Program-made: the position numbers and the translations under genes | Source of the DNA: Nocardioides panzhihuensis | GTDB lineage: Bacteria; Actinomycetota; Actinomycetes; Propionibacteriales; Nocardioidaceae | Direction: 5' to 3' | Assembly: GCF_013408335.1 (NCBI RefSeq) | Contig: NZ_JACBZR010000001.1 | Location: 5,791,501 to 5,855,500, forward strand | DNA: 64,000 nt | Notes under the pieces: generated by a model | Told to the model about the DNA's origin: nothing | Seen by the model: the letters and a program-made list of their open reading frames with translations, nothing else | Database searches by the model: none | Part shown: piece after piece, positions 14,514-23,492 of the stretch | Layout: every line of letters begins with the position of its first letter | How positions within the stretch are numbered: the stretch's first letter is position 1

Positions 14514-15617
14514 TCACTTCGCCCAGTCGGCCTTCCAGCCCTCGACCGCGTCGGCGGAGCGGGGTTCGGGGCCGGTGTAGATGGCGCTCGGGCGGATCAA
14601 CCGGCCGGTCCTCTTCTGCTCCAGGATGTGAGCGGACCAGCCACCGGTGCGGGCGCAGGTGAACATCGAGGTGAACATGTTTGCCGGGATCTGGGCGAAG
14701 TCGAGCACGATCGCTGCCCAGAACTCGACGTTGGTCTCCAGGACACGGTCGGGGCGGCGGGCTCGCAGCTCCTCCAGCGCCGCCTTCTCCAGGGCCTGGG
14801 CGACCTCGTAGCGGGGCGCGTTGAGCTCGCGGGCGGTGCGGCGCAGCACCCGCGCACGCGGGTCCTCGGCGCGGTAGACGCGGTGGCCGAAGCCCATCAG
14901 CCGCTCGCCGGAGTCGAGCAGGCCCTTCACGTACGCGGAGGCGTCGCCGGACTTCTCGACGTCCTCGATCATGCCGAGCACGCGCGAGGGCGCGCCGCCG
15001 TGCAGCGGGCCGCTCATCGCACCGATCGCGCCGGAGAAGGCCGCGGCCACGTCGGCGCCGGTGGAGGTGATCACCCGGGCGGTGAAGGTGGAGGCGTTCA
15101 TGCCGTGCTCGGCGGCCGAGGACCAGTAGGCGTCGATGGCGTGCGCGTGGGCGGGGTCGGCCTCGCCGCGCCAGCGGATCAGGAAGCGCTCGGCGAGGGT
15201 CTTGCCATTGTCGACCTCGCGCTGCGGAACGATCGGCAGGTGGATGTCGCGGGCCGACTGGCCGGCGTACGAGAGGACCATGACGGCAACGCGGGCGAGG
15301 TCCTCGCGGGCCTGCTCGTCGGAGATGTCGTAGGTCTGCCCGAACCCGAAGGCGGGCGCGAGCATCGGGATGGCGGCCTGGACGTCGACGCGCACGTCAC
15401 CGGTGTGCACCGGCAGGTTGTAGGCCTCGGCGGGCGGCAGGCCCGGACCGTATGAGCCGTCGATCAGCAGACCCCAGACGTTCTCGAACGGCACCCGCCC
15501 GACGATGTCCTCGATGTCGACCCCGCGATAACGGAGGGCCGAACCCTCTTTGTCGGGCTCTGCGATCTGGGTCTCGAAAGCCACGACGCCCTCGAGACCG
15601 TGCTGTACCTGGCTCAC
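14514..15617 (-). CDS. Citrate synthase family protein (CitA / citrate synthase 2 type)
   Basis: This enzyme condenses acetyl-CoA (or propionyl-CoA) with oxaloacetate. The 367-residue product carries ALRYRGVDIEDI, the histidine in PLHGGAPSRV and the catalytic-histidine segment GFGHRVYRAEDPRA. Its short length and its pairing with divergent pdxH match the actinobacterial citrate synthase 2 locus rather than the long TCA enzyme. The GTG at 15617 is preferred because GGAGAAGG lies just upstream and CAGAAT on the minus strand near 15652 would start the mRNA upstream of it; a longer frame to 15716 would run into that promoter. Confidence 0.85.
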   Translation of the reverse strand: MSQVQHGLEGVVAFETQIAEPDKEGSALRYRGVDIEDIVGRVPFENVWGLLIDGSYGPGLPPAEAYNLPVHTGDVRVDVQAAIPMLAPAFGFGQTYDISDEQAREDLARVAVMVLSYAGQSARDIHLPIVPQREVDNGKTLAERFLIRWRGEADPAHAHAIDAYWSSAAEHGMNASTFTARVITSTGADVAAAFSGAIGAMSGPLHGGAPSRVLGMIEDVEKSGDASAYVKGLLDSGERLMGFGHRVYRAEDPRARVLRRTARELNAPRYEVAQALEKAALEELRARRPDRVLETNVEFWAAIVLDFAQIPANMFTSMFTCARTGGWSAHILEQKRTGRLIRPSAIYTGPEPRSADAVEGWKADWAK

Positions 15618-15648
15618 TGCCTTCTCCAATTCTCCTAGTGTCGTCCGC

Positions 15649-15678
15649 ATTCTGCCCCACGCGTACAGAAGATAGGCT
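15649..15678. promoter_or_regulatory. Divergent promoter elements for citrate synthase and pdxH
   Basis: On the minus strand, CAGAAT (15654-15649) is a -10 candidate for a citrate synthase mRNA with a short leader. On the plus strand, TAGGCT (15673-15678) lies 7 nt before the pdxH ATG, giving a leaderless mRNA. Confidence 0.5.
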
Positions 15679-15685
15679 CGACGGC

Positions 15686-16333
15686 ATGGATCTGGCGGCT
15701 GAGCTGGCGGCAGCAAGAGAGAACTACACCCGCAGCGGGCTGCACGAGGACGACCTCGCGACCGACCCGTTCCTGATGTTCGAGAGGTGGTACGCCGAGG
15801 CTCGTGACGCGGGCATCGTCGAGCCGAACGCGATGGTGGTCTCGACCGTCTCGGCCGACGGTGCGCCCTCGTCGCGGACCGTCCTGCTGAAGGGATTCTC
15901 GGCCGGCGGCTTCACCTTCTTCACCAACACCGCCTCGCGGAAGGGTGAGGACCTCGCCGCCGACCCGCGCTGCGCGGTGCTCTTCCCGTGGCATCCGTTG
16001 GAACGGCAGGTACGCATCGACGGGTTCGCCCGCGAGCTCCCCCGGGCAGACGTCGAGGCCTACTTCACGCAGCGGCCGCGTGGCTCGCAGCTCGGCGCCC
16101 ACGCCTCCCACCAGAGCCGAGTCGTCTCCGGGCGCGAGGAGCTGCAGGCGGCGTACGACCAGGTCGAGGCGGAGTTCGAGGGCAGGCCGGTCCCGGTGCC
16201 GGAGGAGTGGGGCGGCTACCGCGTCGAGCCGACGAGGGTGGAGTTCTGGCAGGGGCGACCGGGGCGGATGCACGACCGGCTCGTCTACCGCCGTGAGGGC
16301 GACGGCTGGCGTACGGAGCGGCTCGCCCCCTGA
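15686..16333 (+). CDS. pdxH: Pyridoxamine 5'-phosphate oxidase
   Basis: This FMN enzyme makes pyridoxal 5'-phosphate from PNP or PMP with oxygen. The 215-residue length and the motifs are diagnostic: PNAMVVSTVSADGAPSSRTVLLKG near residue 51 (cited here as the PNAMVVSTV and RTVLLKG parts), FFTNTASRKGEDL, HASHQSRVV and the C-terminal FWQGRPGRMHDRLVYRR. The ATG at 15686 is fixed by TAGGCT seven bases upstream; longer frames run back into the divergent citrate synthase. PLP is also needed by SerC nearby, but no operon link exists. Confidence 0.95.
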   Translation: MDLAAELAAARENYTRSGLHEDDLATDPFLMFERWYAEARDAGIVEPNAMVVSTVSADGAPSSRTVLLKGFSAGGFTFFTNTASRKGEDLAADPRCAVLFPWHPLERQVRIDGFARELPRADVEAYFTQRPRGSQLGAHASHQSRVVSGREELQAAYDQVEAEFEGRPVPVPEEWGGYRVEPTRVEFWQGRPGRMHDRLVYRREGDGWRTERLAP

Positions 16334-16362
16334 CCGATCCGACGGCCCGGTGATGGAGTGGA

Positions 16363-17727
16363 TCAACCAGGAGGCGTGATGCCACCTCGAGGGACAGCCG
16401 ACCGATAACGCCTGGGCTTGCCCTCGCCCAGGTCGGCGAGGGTCTCGACGCGGCGGACGGTGACGTCGCGGCTGAGCAGGGCGCCGAGGCGCGCGGCGAC
16501 CGTGCCGGCGTCGCCGCCGGCGATGGTCGCGACGACGGCACCGTCGGCGGCCTGCTCGACGGACCAGCCGCGTGCGCCGGCGTCCTGGAGATGCTGGGTG
16601 AGGTCGACGGAGGGGATCAGGGCTCCGGTCGGCGAGGTGAAGACGGTGGCCTCGCGCCCCTCGAGCGCGTCGATCGCGAGGTGGCCGTCGACGCGGACCA
16701 GGCGGCCGGTGTCGCCGGTGCGGTAACGGGTCAGCGGAAGGAAGGCGTTCTCGCCCGCGGTGACGGCGATCTCGCCGATCTCGCCCTCGGGGAGCGCGAT
16801 GCCGTCAGGGCCGAGGACCTCCACGTGCACCCGCCGATCGGCGACGACGAACGGGCCGCCGTCCGTGCTGACCGCCACCGGACGGGTCTCGTGCAGGCCG
16901 TAGACGTCCAGCACGGGGCACTCGAAGGTGCGCGTCAGGTCGGCGCGCAGAGTCGCGCTCAGGGCCATCGCGGACGAGACGATCGCGATCGGGCGTACGA
17001 CCTCGCGCAGGTCGAGGAGATGCTCCAGGGACGTGGGATGGCCGGAGACCACCTGCGGGTCGGCGTCCCGCAGAAACGCCCGCTGGTCCTCGCGCGCCCA
17101 CTCCCCGGGGTGCAGGTTCACCCGCGCCACCAGGCTCTCGCCGAAGCCGGGAGCGACCGAGACGTACGTGAACGCCTGGCGCTGCCACACGACCTGCACC
17201 ACGGCGAAGCGGGCCGGATCCGGCGCCCAGTCGCCGGTCAGGCCGGCGACCAGGTCGCGCAGCCAGTGGAACCCGCGCGCCAGCTCGTCCGGATCGTCAG
17301 GCATCACCAGCGCCGCCCCGGTGCTCCCCGAGGAGGTGCCGTGCAGCATCCGCCCGTAGTCGGCGTCCAGCGGCACGAAACCGCCGATGTCGTCGACCAG
17401 GTTCTGCCGGGTGATCAGCGGAAAGTCGCGGAGCGTCGCGAGCGGCCCCCGGTGACGTCGGTACGCAGGGAGCGACCGCGCCACGGCCAGGTGCCGCTCC
17501 AGCCAGCCCGGGAGCGGGAGCTGGGCCCGGGCCGCCTCCTGCTCGGCGGGCGTGAGCCGGTGGCCGACCCGGTGTCGCCAGACCGGCGCGGCGGGATGGC
17601 CGTCCGCCGCGGCCAGCCGAGCCGCGCCGGCGGTCGACAGGCCGGGCCAGCGCTCGGCGTCGGTGAGGGCGGCCGACGCCATCGGCGTGTATTCGGCCAG
17701 GTGGAGCGGGTCCGGTGTCTCGCTCAA
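16363..17727 (-). CDS. PaaK/CapK-like adenylate-forming enzyme, last gene of the NadR-MoxR-VWA operon
   Basis: The 454-residue protein has the nucleotide loop TSSGSTG (about 131-137), then YGLHETRPVAVS and LTRYRTGDTGRL: the core of the phenylacetate-CoA ligase / CapK family that activates a carboxylate as an acyl-AMP. TTG at 17727 is taken as start because GGAG lies 7 nt before it and the upstream gene stops 4 nt earlier. The short C-terminal domain ends GEGKPRRYRSAV, with a lysine placed like the catalytic lysine of such enzymes. No carrier protein is nearby. Substrate and link to the MoxR/VWA genes are unknown. Confidence 0.8.
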   Translation of the reverse strand: MSETPDPLHLAEYTPMASAALTDAERWPGLSTAGAARLAAADGHPAAPVWRHRVGHRLTPAEQEAARAQLPLPGWLERHLAVARSLPAYRRHRGPLATLRDFPLITRQNLVDDIGGFVPLDADYGRMLHGTSSGSTGAALVMPDDPDELARGFHWLRDLVAGLTGDWAPDPARFAVVQVVWQRQAFTYVSVAPGFGESLVARVNLHPGEWAREDQRAFLRDADPQVVSGHPTSLEHLLDLREVVRPIAIVSSAMALSATLRADLTRTFECPVLDVYGLHETRPVAVSTDGGPFVVADRRVHVEVLGPDGIALPEGEIGEIAVTAGENAFLPLTRYRTGDTGRLVRVDGHLAIDALEGREATVFTSPTGALIPSVDLTQHLQDAGARGWSVEQAADGAVVATIAGGDAGTVAARLGALLSRDVTVRRVETLADLGEGKPRRYRSAVPRGGITPPG

Positions 17728-17731
17728 GGGC

Positions 17732-18358
17732 TCACTCCGGGCTGTAGCGGGTGGCTGCCTCACGCGCCCGCGCTTCTTCAAGCCGCCGCCGGATCTCCGA
17801 GCGGTGCTTCCGGTCGCGTCGGGCTCGCTCCAGCGCCTCGGCGCGGGCGGCGGAGTCGAGGCGGGACAGGATGGCGCGGGCGTTCTGCTCGCTCTCGCCG
17901 CCCGGACACTGCCCGCACCAGAGCAGCAGGGTGCGTGCCGCCTCCTCCCGACGCTCGGCCTCCTCGACCCAGCGCTGCGGTTCGACCACGGCGGCGAGCC
18001 TCAGCGACATCGCCAGCAGCGCCCGGTCGAGACGATCGACCCGCAGATCGGTCGAGAGCCGACCGGCGAGCTCCTGGGAGGAGACCAGCCACAGCACGAC
18101 GGCCACGCCCTGCTGAGCCACGACCTTCGAGGTCGCCACGGCCCTCCGGGCCGACGCGATGACCGGCCCCCCGGACTCGTCCAGCACGTCCCCGGCCAGC
18201 GCCACGATGTCGACACCGTCGTCGAGGAACCACGACGGCGTGGTCGAGAGCCGGGCCATCACCTCGTCCACAGTCGGACCCGGCGCCAAGCCGTCCCAGG
18301 CGGCGTCCAGATCGAGCTCTTCGTCGAGCCAGGCCTCGAACAGCTCCTCGTCAACCAT
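17732..18358 (-). CDS. Conserved-operon protein of unknown function (208 residues)
   Basis: A soluble, strongly helical, acidic protein starting VDEELFEAWLDEELDLDAAWD. The middle has AVATSKVVAQQGVAVVLWLVSSQEL, and the C-terminus is a charged helix rich in Arg/Glu/Ala (ARRDRKHRSEIRRRLEEARA) that may be coiled coil. I do not recognise a family. Its ATG overlaps the VWA stop by 8 bp, and the adenylate-forming gene follows after 4 nt. Placement argues that it is a partner of the metallopeptidase/VWA protein. Confidence 0.7.
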   Translation of the reverse strand: MVDEELFEAWLDEELDLDAAWDGLAPGPTVDEVMARLSTTPSWFLDDGVDIVALAGDVLDESGGPVIASARRAVATSKVVAQQGVAVVLWLVSSQELAGRLSTDLRVDRLDRALLAMSLRLAAVVEPQRWVEEAERREEAARTLLLWCGQCPGGESEQNARAILSRLDSAARAEALERARRDRKHRSEIRRRLEEARAREAATRYSPE

Positions 18359-20210
18359 TGCGCGTTCCCTTCGGTGTACCCGAGGCTCGATGGCCGGCGA
18401 TCCGCTCGGCGAGCGCCGCGCACGCCGCCGGCGCCTGCAGCACGTCCGGGATCTCGGCGACGTCGTAGCCGAGACGATCGGCCTGCTCGCGCCACTGCCC
18501 GCGCCAGTAGCCGATGATCATCAGTGACCCGGTGTCGATCACGCGCCGCACGGCAGCGGCCACACCGGCGTACTCCTCCTGGCCGCGACCGAGGAACGTG
18601 TCGAGGCCGGCGTCGGAGAGCACGACGAGGTGGCGCTGCCCCGCGGCCGGCCGTTGGGTCTCGGGATAGCGGGCATGCAGGAGGTCCAGGGGAAAGGTGG
18701 TGCCGCCGCCGAAGTAGGTGGTCAGCTGGCGCATGATCTCGACCCGGTCGCGGGTGTAGACGCTGTCGCCGGCGACCTGCCCGGCCGCGCTCCACGAGGT
18801 GACCCGCACCCGCCCGCCGCCGCGCAGCACCGAGAGCGACAGGATCGTCCCGGCGACGATCGCCGCCGAGCCGCGCTGCGGGTGCGTCATGGACCCGGAC
18901 GAGTCGAGGTAGAGGTCGAGCAGCACGGGTTCGTGGTCGACCTCGGGCTCGTCCGCGATGAACGTACGCCGCCGCGTGGTCACCCCGGGAACGAAGACGG
19001 CTCCGGTGGTCAGTGTCGCCGGCCAGTCCAGCTCGGCCAGGTCGTCGCCGAGCTCCCACTCCTCCAACGGGCCGGGGATCGCGGGCCCGGCCGGGGCCAG
19101 CCCGCGCTGCACCAGCGGCGCGACGTGCGGACGCGCCTCTGCCTCGTACCAGGCCGCCATCACGGCGTTGGGGTCTGCACCGGCCATCAGCTCCAGCGTC
19201 CGGGCCAGCCCGAGGGCCTGCCCGCTGCCGTCGGTGGCGGTCGCGGCCGCGGCGTCGGCGGGAACCACCTCGGCGTCCTCGGGGTGCACCAACGGCTTCT
19301 GCAGCCGTGGGTCGCCGATCGCTCCGGCGAGCTCGGCCGCGCTGGGGGCACCCGGCGAGTCCTCGTGGCACCCGCTGCTCTTGAACCCCAGCAGCAGATA
19401 GGGCGCCATCACCATCGCCCACGGGATCGCCCCGCTGACCGGATCGGCGGCGAGCGTACGCACCACATCGGCCACCGTCGTCGCGTCGTGAGCCGGGTCG
19501 AGGCTCGCGCGCGGGTCGTACTCGAGCTCGGCGACCTCCCGTTTGAGCTGGTAGGCCTCGTTTCGCTGCTTCGACTTCGAGCCGTGCAGCCGGCGCCGGG
19601 CGTTGCGGAGCTGTTGCTCATAGTCCGCCTTCCACCGCGTCGGCGGCTCGGACCAGGCGAGATCGCCCTCGGGCAGCCGCCAGAGCAGCTCGTACGCCCG
19701 CTGCACCACCCACCACAGCTCGTTGTCCTCGGCGCCGCGCAGCCCCTTGGCCAAGGTGGGCGCGGCCAGTGCCTGGGTGAGCTGCACCATGTCGGGGGTC
19801 TCGCCAGGGGCGAGCCGGGCGCGCTGCAGCTGCATCACCCGGTCGTTGATGAGCATGTCGGACCACAGGTTGGCGCAGAAGCCGCTTGCGGCGGCCAGAT
19901 CCAGTCGGTGACGCCGGTCGTAGAGGTCGATCACCCGGGCCATCTGCTGGCGGATCTTCAGTGAGTCGACCCGGGTGCTGGGGGAGAGCACGTGGTGACC
20001 GATCTCGTGGGCGAAGACGCTGGTCAGATGGTTCTTCCCGCCATGGCGCGCGAGCTCGCCCGGGTCGACGTTGACCTCAGGCGGGAAGCCGAACCAGGCG
20101 AAGCTGCCCTGGTCGGAGCGGGTGTGCACGACCGGGTCGTGGAGGTCCACGCCCCACAGGTCGAGGGCCGCCTCCCAGGCCTCGCGCTCGGCCGCGGTCG
20201 GTGCCCTCAC
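18351..20210 (-). CDS. Metallopeptidase-VWA fusion protein (DUF2201-like architecture)
   Basis: The N-terminal domain has SVFAHEIGHHVL, an HEXXH zinc-protease motif at about residues 68-72, followed by NLWSDMLINDRV, the pattern of DUF2201-type putative metallopeptidases. The C-terminal domain is a von Willebrand A fold with an intact MIDAS: LYLDSSGSM (Asp436, Ser438, Ser440), a Thr in GGGTTF (about 504) and an Asp in LSDAG (about 533). Such VWA proteins work with MoxR AAA+ ATPases to remodel partners. The GTG at 20210 overlaps the previous stop (GTGA); longer frames to 20393 are shadows. No signal peptide, so it acts in the cytoplasm. Confidence 0.85.
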   Translation of the reverse strand: MRAPTAAEREAWEAALDLWGVDLHDPVVHTRSDQGSFAWFGFPPEVNVDPGELARHGGKNHLTSVFAHEIGHHVLSPSTRVDSLKIRQQMARVIDLYDRRHRLDLAAASGFCANLWSDMLINDRVMQLQRARLAPGETPDMVQLTQALAAPTLAKGLRGAEDNELWWVVQRAYELLWRLPEGDLAWSEPPTRWKADYEQQLRNARRRLHGSKSKQRNEAYQLKREVAELEYDPRASLDPAHDATTVADVVRTLAADPVSGAIPWAMVMAPYLLLGFKSSGCHEDSPGAPSAAELAGAIGDPRLQKPLVHPEDAEVVPADAAAATATDGSGQALGLARTLELMAGADPNAVMAAWYEAEARPHVAPLVQRGLAPAGPAIPGPLEEWELGDDLAELDWPATLTTGAVFVPGVTTRRRTFIADEPEVDHEPVLLDLYLDSSGSMTHPQRGSAAIVAGTILSLSVLRGGGRVRVTSWSAAGQVAGDSVYTRDRVEIMRQLTTYFGGGTTFPLDLLHARYPETQRPAAGQRHLVVLSDAGLDTFLGRGQEEYAGVAAAVRRVIDTGSLMIIGYWRGQWREQADRLGYDVAEIPDVLQAPAACAALAERIAGHRASGTPKGTRNG

Positions 20211-20884
20211 GCGGCCTCCCGCACGACCTCGAGCAGGTAGGACGTGGGCACGCTGACCACCCGGATGCCGGGGGTTGCGGCGGTTGCGACGGGGTCGCCG
20301 GCTTCTGTCGGGTCGCTGTCGGCCGGTGAGACCGAGTGGCCGAACAGGTCGGCGTCGATCTCCCACAGCTCCTCGCCGACCTCCACGAGCCATTGCCCCT
20401 CGCCCGTCGCGATGACATCACCGGGGTGGGCCAGCCAAGGCCCGCCGAGCCCGGCGAACCCACCGATCCGGGCGACCAGATAGGCACGTCCGAGGTTCTG
20501 CCAAGCCGGCCAGAAGAACCGGTCCGTACGCTGCCCCTCGACGAAGCCGGCCACGTCGGTGCCCGGCATCCCGAGCGTCGCGCCGACGGCGTCCGTGAGC
20601 CCCGCGTCGAGGCAGGCCGACACCGCTCGAAGTGCGTCCGTACGCAGCCCGATGACCCCGGCGCGCCAGGCGGCGACGGCGGCCAGATCCTGCCCGACGT
20701 CGACCGAGACCGACGTGGGGCCCGCGAGCCCGGCCGCGAGAAACCTGCTGAACAGCTGCGGGTCACCAACCCAGCGGGCGACGTTGGCGACGGCCAGCTC
20801 CAGGTCGAGCCCGGCTGCCGACGGCAGTGGCGCCGATTCGCGGCGTACCGCGGCGTTCACCGAGTGCCCAGGTCGCCGGATCAT
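20207..20884 (-). CDS. Unknown protein between MoxR and VWA genes (225 residues)
   Basis: No family is recognised. The protein is soluble, with Trp/Gly-rich stretches (FFWPAWQNLGRAYLVARIGGFAGLGG, quoted in part) and a C-terminal part of likely beta structure (GQWLVEVGEELWEIDADLFG) that resembles a small sensor or adaptor domain. It overlaps MoxR at its start (ATGA) and the VWA gene at its stop (GTGA). In three-gene MoxR/VWA systems the third protein is often an adaptor or substrate; that is inference from position only. Confidence 0.7.
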   Translation of the reverse strand: MIRRPGHSVNAAVRRESAPLPSAAGLDLELAVANVARWVGDPQLFSRFLAAGLAGPTSVSVDVGQDLAAVAAWRAGVIGLRTDALRAVSACLDAGLTDAVGATLGMPGTDVAGFVEGQRTDRFFWPAWQNLGRAYLVARIGGFAGLGGPWLAHPGDVIATGEGQWLVEVGEELWEIDADLFGHSVSPADSDPTEAGDPVATAATPGIRVVSVPTSYLLEVVREAA

Positions 20885-22446
20885 GACCCCTCCAGCCAGT
20901 GGAGATAGTTGGAGTAGCGCTGGTGGAGGTACTTCAACGCGACCAGGTCGTCGTAGTCGCGGCCGTAGATCTTGCCGACCTTCGAGATCCGGCCGACCTC
21001 CGACTCGATCCGGGTCAGCCGCTGCGAGACGGTCAGCCGGTCGAGCCCGTCAAGGCCGCCGCCCAGCTCCGCGAGCAGGTCGCCTACCGGGTCGGCGCTG
21101 TCGAGGCCGAGCGCGATGAACTGCTTCATCGCGGTGTCGAAGAGGTCGATCAGCCAGGATGCCGGGTCGTGGGCGAGCTCCTTGTCGCCGGACTCGAACC
21201 GCGGATGCTGCGGGTTGGGGAGCAGCTTGCCGCGGAGCACGAACGGCACCATGGCGCGCACGTCGTCGAGCCCCACGGCCGAGGCGCCTCGGAACCACGC
21301 CGAGGCCTTGGCGTACAGGATGAGGGTCTGCAGCGCCCGCACGGAGAGACCGTTGAGCGTCTGCGAGCCGAGGTCGACCACCAGGTCGGCGCCGGAGTTG
21401 GCGTCGATGACCGCGCTCACGTCCCCGCCCGCGGTGGCGACGACGTCCTTGGTGCGGTACTCGAAGCGCCGGCCGCCGTGCTGCACGAACTCGAACTGGC
21501 CGGTGAAGTACTCCAGCCTGCGGCGTACGTCGGCGGGCAGCGGGACCGCCCGGATCGCGGCCAGCATCGTGGACTGCTCGTCGGGCGAGAAGATCAGCGA
21601 GGACGGCACGTGCTCCTCGGGCCGCTCGCCGGCCTCGACCCGGGTGACCAGCTCGTCGAAGAAGCGGCCGTTGAAGCCGAACGCCTGCACGGTGACGTCG
21701 AGCCGGTCCTTCAGGGCCTGGATGACCTGGAAGGTGCCGCCGCCCGCATCGTCGTTGGCGGTGAAGAACCAGCTCTCGACGCCCTCCTCCGGAGCGGTCC
21801 TACGCAGCTGGTCGTGGCTCTCCACATAGCCCTCGGCGACCATGGTGAGCAGCGCCGACTGGGTCTTGGTGGGGATGCGGTTGTACTCGTCGACGATCTT
21901 GACGGGTTCGGTCAGCCAGGACTTCCAGGCGATCGTGATCTCGGCCAACGAGCCCGCGGAGACGAGGTCGCGCGGCAGCGGCAGCCCGACCAGATCCGAC
22001 ACGGTCAGCTGCGGCTGCCCCTGCTGGAGGTGGCGGCGTACGTCCTCCGGGGTCGCCCCGGACAGCACCCCCATCAGCACCGCGAGGGTCGTCTTGCCGC
22101 GGCCCGGTCCGCCGATCATCAGGCACTTGCCGCCGACGGCGAAGGTGAGCAGCGGCAGCAGCACGTTGGAGGAGTAGGCCGGCTGGGTCGGCAGCGTGAT
22201 CTCCGCGCCCGCATCGCCGAGCGGGAACCGGTTGGCCTTCGCGGCGTCGAACTCGACGTCGTAGAAGGGCGAGATCACCGCCTTGTTGACCAACCAGAAA
22301 TACGTACGCCGCAGCTTCTCGTCCAGCTCGACGGTCTCGTCAGGGGACTTGAAGAGGTCGGCGGCGGTGAGCCCGTCGCGCGGCCCACTGTGGTGGACGT
22401 GTGGGACGGTCGGCGACGCCGAAGTCTTCTGCCAACGGTCGTTCAT
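20881..22446 (-). CDS. MoxR-type AAA+ ATPase
   Basis: The 521-residue protein has Walker A GGPGRGKTT (about 112-120), Walker B VKIVDEYNRI with Asp186-Glu187, and sensor 1 FFTANDD, i.e. an intact ATPase of the MoxR/RavA/CbbQ branch. The extra 100-residue N-terminal region and C-terminal lid extension (DLFDTAMKQFIALGLDSADP...) may bind its partners. MoxR proteins act as chaperones that load metal ions or remodel complexes, usually with a VWA protein, which is encoded two genes downstream. Start and stop overlap NadR and the 225-residue gene by 4 bp each. Confidence 0.9.
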   Translation of the reverse strand: MNDRWQKTSASPTVPHVHHSGPRDGLTAADLFKSPDETVELDEKLRRTYFWLVNKAVISPFYDVEFDAAKANRFPLGDAGAEITLPTQPAYSSNVLLPLLTFAVGGKCLMIGGPGRGKTTLAVLMGVLSGATPEDVRRHLQQGQPQLTVSDLVGLPLPRDLVSAGSLAEITIAWKSWLTEPVKIVDEYNRIPTKTQSALLTMVAEGYVESHDQLRRTAPEEGVESWFFTANDDAGGGTFQVIQALKDRLDVTVQAFGFNGRFFDELVTRVEAGERPEEHVPSSLIFSPDEQSTMLAAIRAVPLPADVRRRLEYFTGQFEFVQHGGRRFEYRTKDVVATAGGDVSAVIDANSGADLVVDLGSQTLNGLSVRALQTLILYAKASAWFRGASAVGLDDVRAMVPFVLRGKLLPNPQHPRFESGDKELAHDPASWLIDLFDTAMKQFIALGLDSADPVGDLLAELGGGLDGLDRLTVSQRLTRIESEVGRISKVGKIYGRDYDDLVALKYLHQRYSNYLHWLEGS

Positions 22447-23492
22447 CTACCCAGTTCCTCCAATGACGGGCCGATCCGGTTGCTCTGCCCGAGCAGCGGC
22501 TCGAGGAAATCCTTGGCGGCAGCGAGCCGTTCGGCGTGGCTGCCGCGGACCTCGATCCACGGCACCGGCTGGTCGGCCAGCACCTCGCGGAACCGATCCT
22601 GCATCGCGTGCCGGAGGTGCTCGCCGTCGCGCAGCCCATCCTGCACGAACGCGATCTCGTCCCCGGTCAGGACGTACGCGACCGGCCTGTGCGCCTCGGC
22701 GCGAGCGCGGAGGTGGTCGGGCGTCGGGCCGACGTACCGCTCGTGCCACAGCGTGGTGGCCAGGACGTCGGTGTCGCAGACCAGGACGGGCTTCGGCACC
22801 CGGCGCCGGGCGGCGTCCTCCCACCCGATCTGCCGGTCCACGATGAGGTCGAACTCGTCGCTGCGCCAGGGCGTGAACAGGCCGCCGGGACGGATCTCCG
22901 ACCAGAGCCGGCCGTACTCCGGTACGCAGTGAGTGCCCAGGTCGGCGGCGAGCTCCTCGGCCAGCGTCGTGGTCCCGGTCGACTCCGCGCCGAGCACGAC
23001 GACCCGCTCGGTGAGCCAGGCGCGTACCGGGGCGGGCAGCTCGGCCCAGCTCGCGGTGGGGTCGAAGCGGATCGCGGTGCCGGAGACCGGGTTCAGCGCC
23101 CGTCCCGGATCGACCTGAACCCAGGTCGCGTCCAGCCGCCGGGCGAGCTCCTCGCCGTAGGGGTCGGAGGAGAAGACCGCGTCGACGGGCGCCGGGAGCA
23201 GGTCGGAGATGACGACCATGTGCTCGTCCCAGGCCGCCGGGTCGTCGAAGTCGACCCGGGCATCGTCCATCGCGGCGACCACGTGGGCGGTCGGGTGCTC
23301 CTCGCGCAGCCACTCCGCGCGCACCTCGAGCGGGATCGTCTCGACCTGGGAGCCGAGGAGCTCGACGGTGACCCGGTCGCAGGCCCGCAGGGCGGCGCGG
23401 ATGAGCGCCTGATGGCCGGCGTGGAACGGGTAGAACTTGCCGAGCACGAGGCCGTGCCCGAATGCCCTCTCAGATGGGTATGGCTCAGACAT
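22443..23492 (-). CDS. nadR: NadR-like bifunctional NMN adenylyltransferase / ribosylnicotinamide kinase
   Basis: The N-terminal nucleotidyltransferase has GKFYPFHAGHQ (HxGH at about 24-27) and SGTAIR (137-142, equivalent to the ISGTxIR motif), for NMN + ATP to NAD+. The C-terminal P-loop domain corresponds to the ribosylnicotinamide kinase of NadR. Its P-loop reads GAESTGTTT (168-176), with threonine where the Walker lysine should be. No N-terminal HTH is present, so it is not the NadR repressor form. The gene overlaps PnuC by 8 bp and MoxR by 4 bp, tying nicotinamide riboside salvage to the MoxR/VWA genes. Confidence 0.88.
   Translation of the reverse strand: MSEPYPSERAFGHGLVLGKFYPFHAGHQALIRAALRACDRVTVELLGSQVETIPLEVRAEWLREEHPTAHVVAAMDDARVDFDDPAAWDEHMVVISDLLPAPVDAVFSSDPYGEELARRLDATWVQVDPGRALNPVSGTAIRFDPTASWAELPAPVRAWLTERVVVLGAESTGTTTLAEELAADLGTHCVPEYGRLWSEIRPGGLFTPWRSDEFDLIVDRQIGWEDAARRRVPKPVLVCDTDVLATTLWHERYVGPTPDHLRARAEAHRPVAYVLTGDEIAFVQDGLRDGEHLRHAMQDRFREVLADQPVPWIEVRGSHAERLAAAKDFLEPLLGQSNRIGPSLEELGR

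Noticed and set aside
18351..20393. Longer start for the VWA gene at 20393
   Set aside because: The first 61 codons are antisense-like Arg/Pro-rich text overlapping the upstream gene. GTG 20210 makes a GTGA overlap in line with the rest of the operon.
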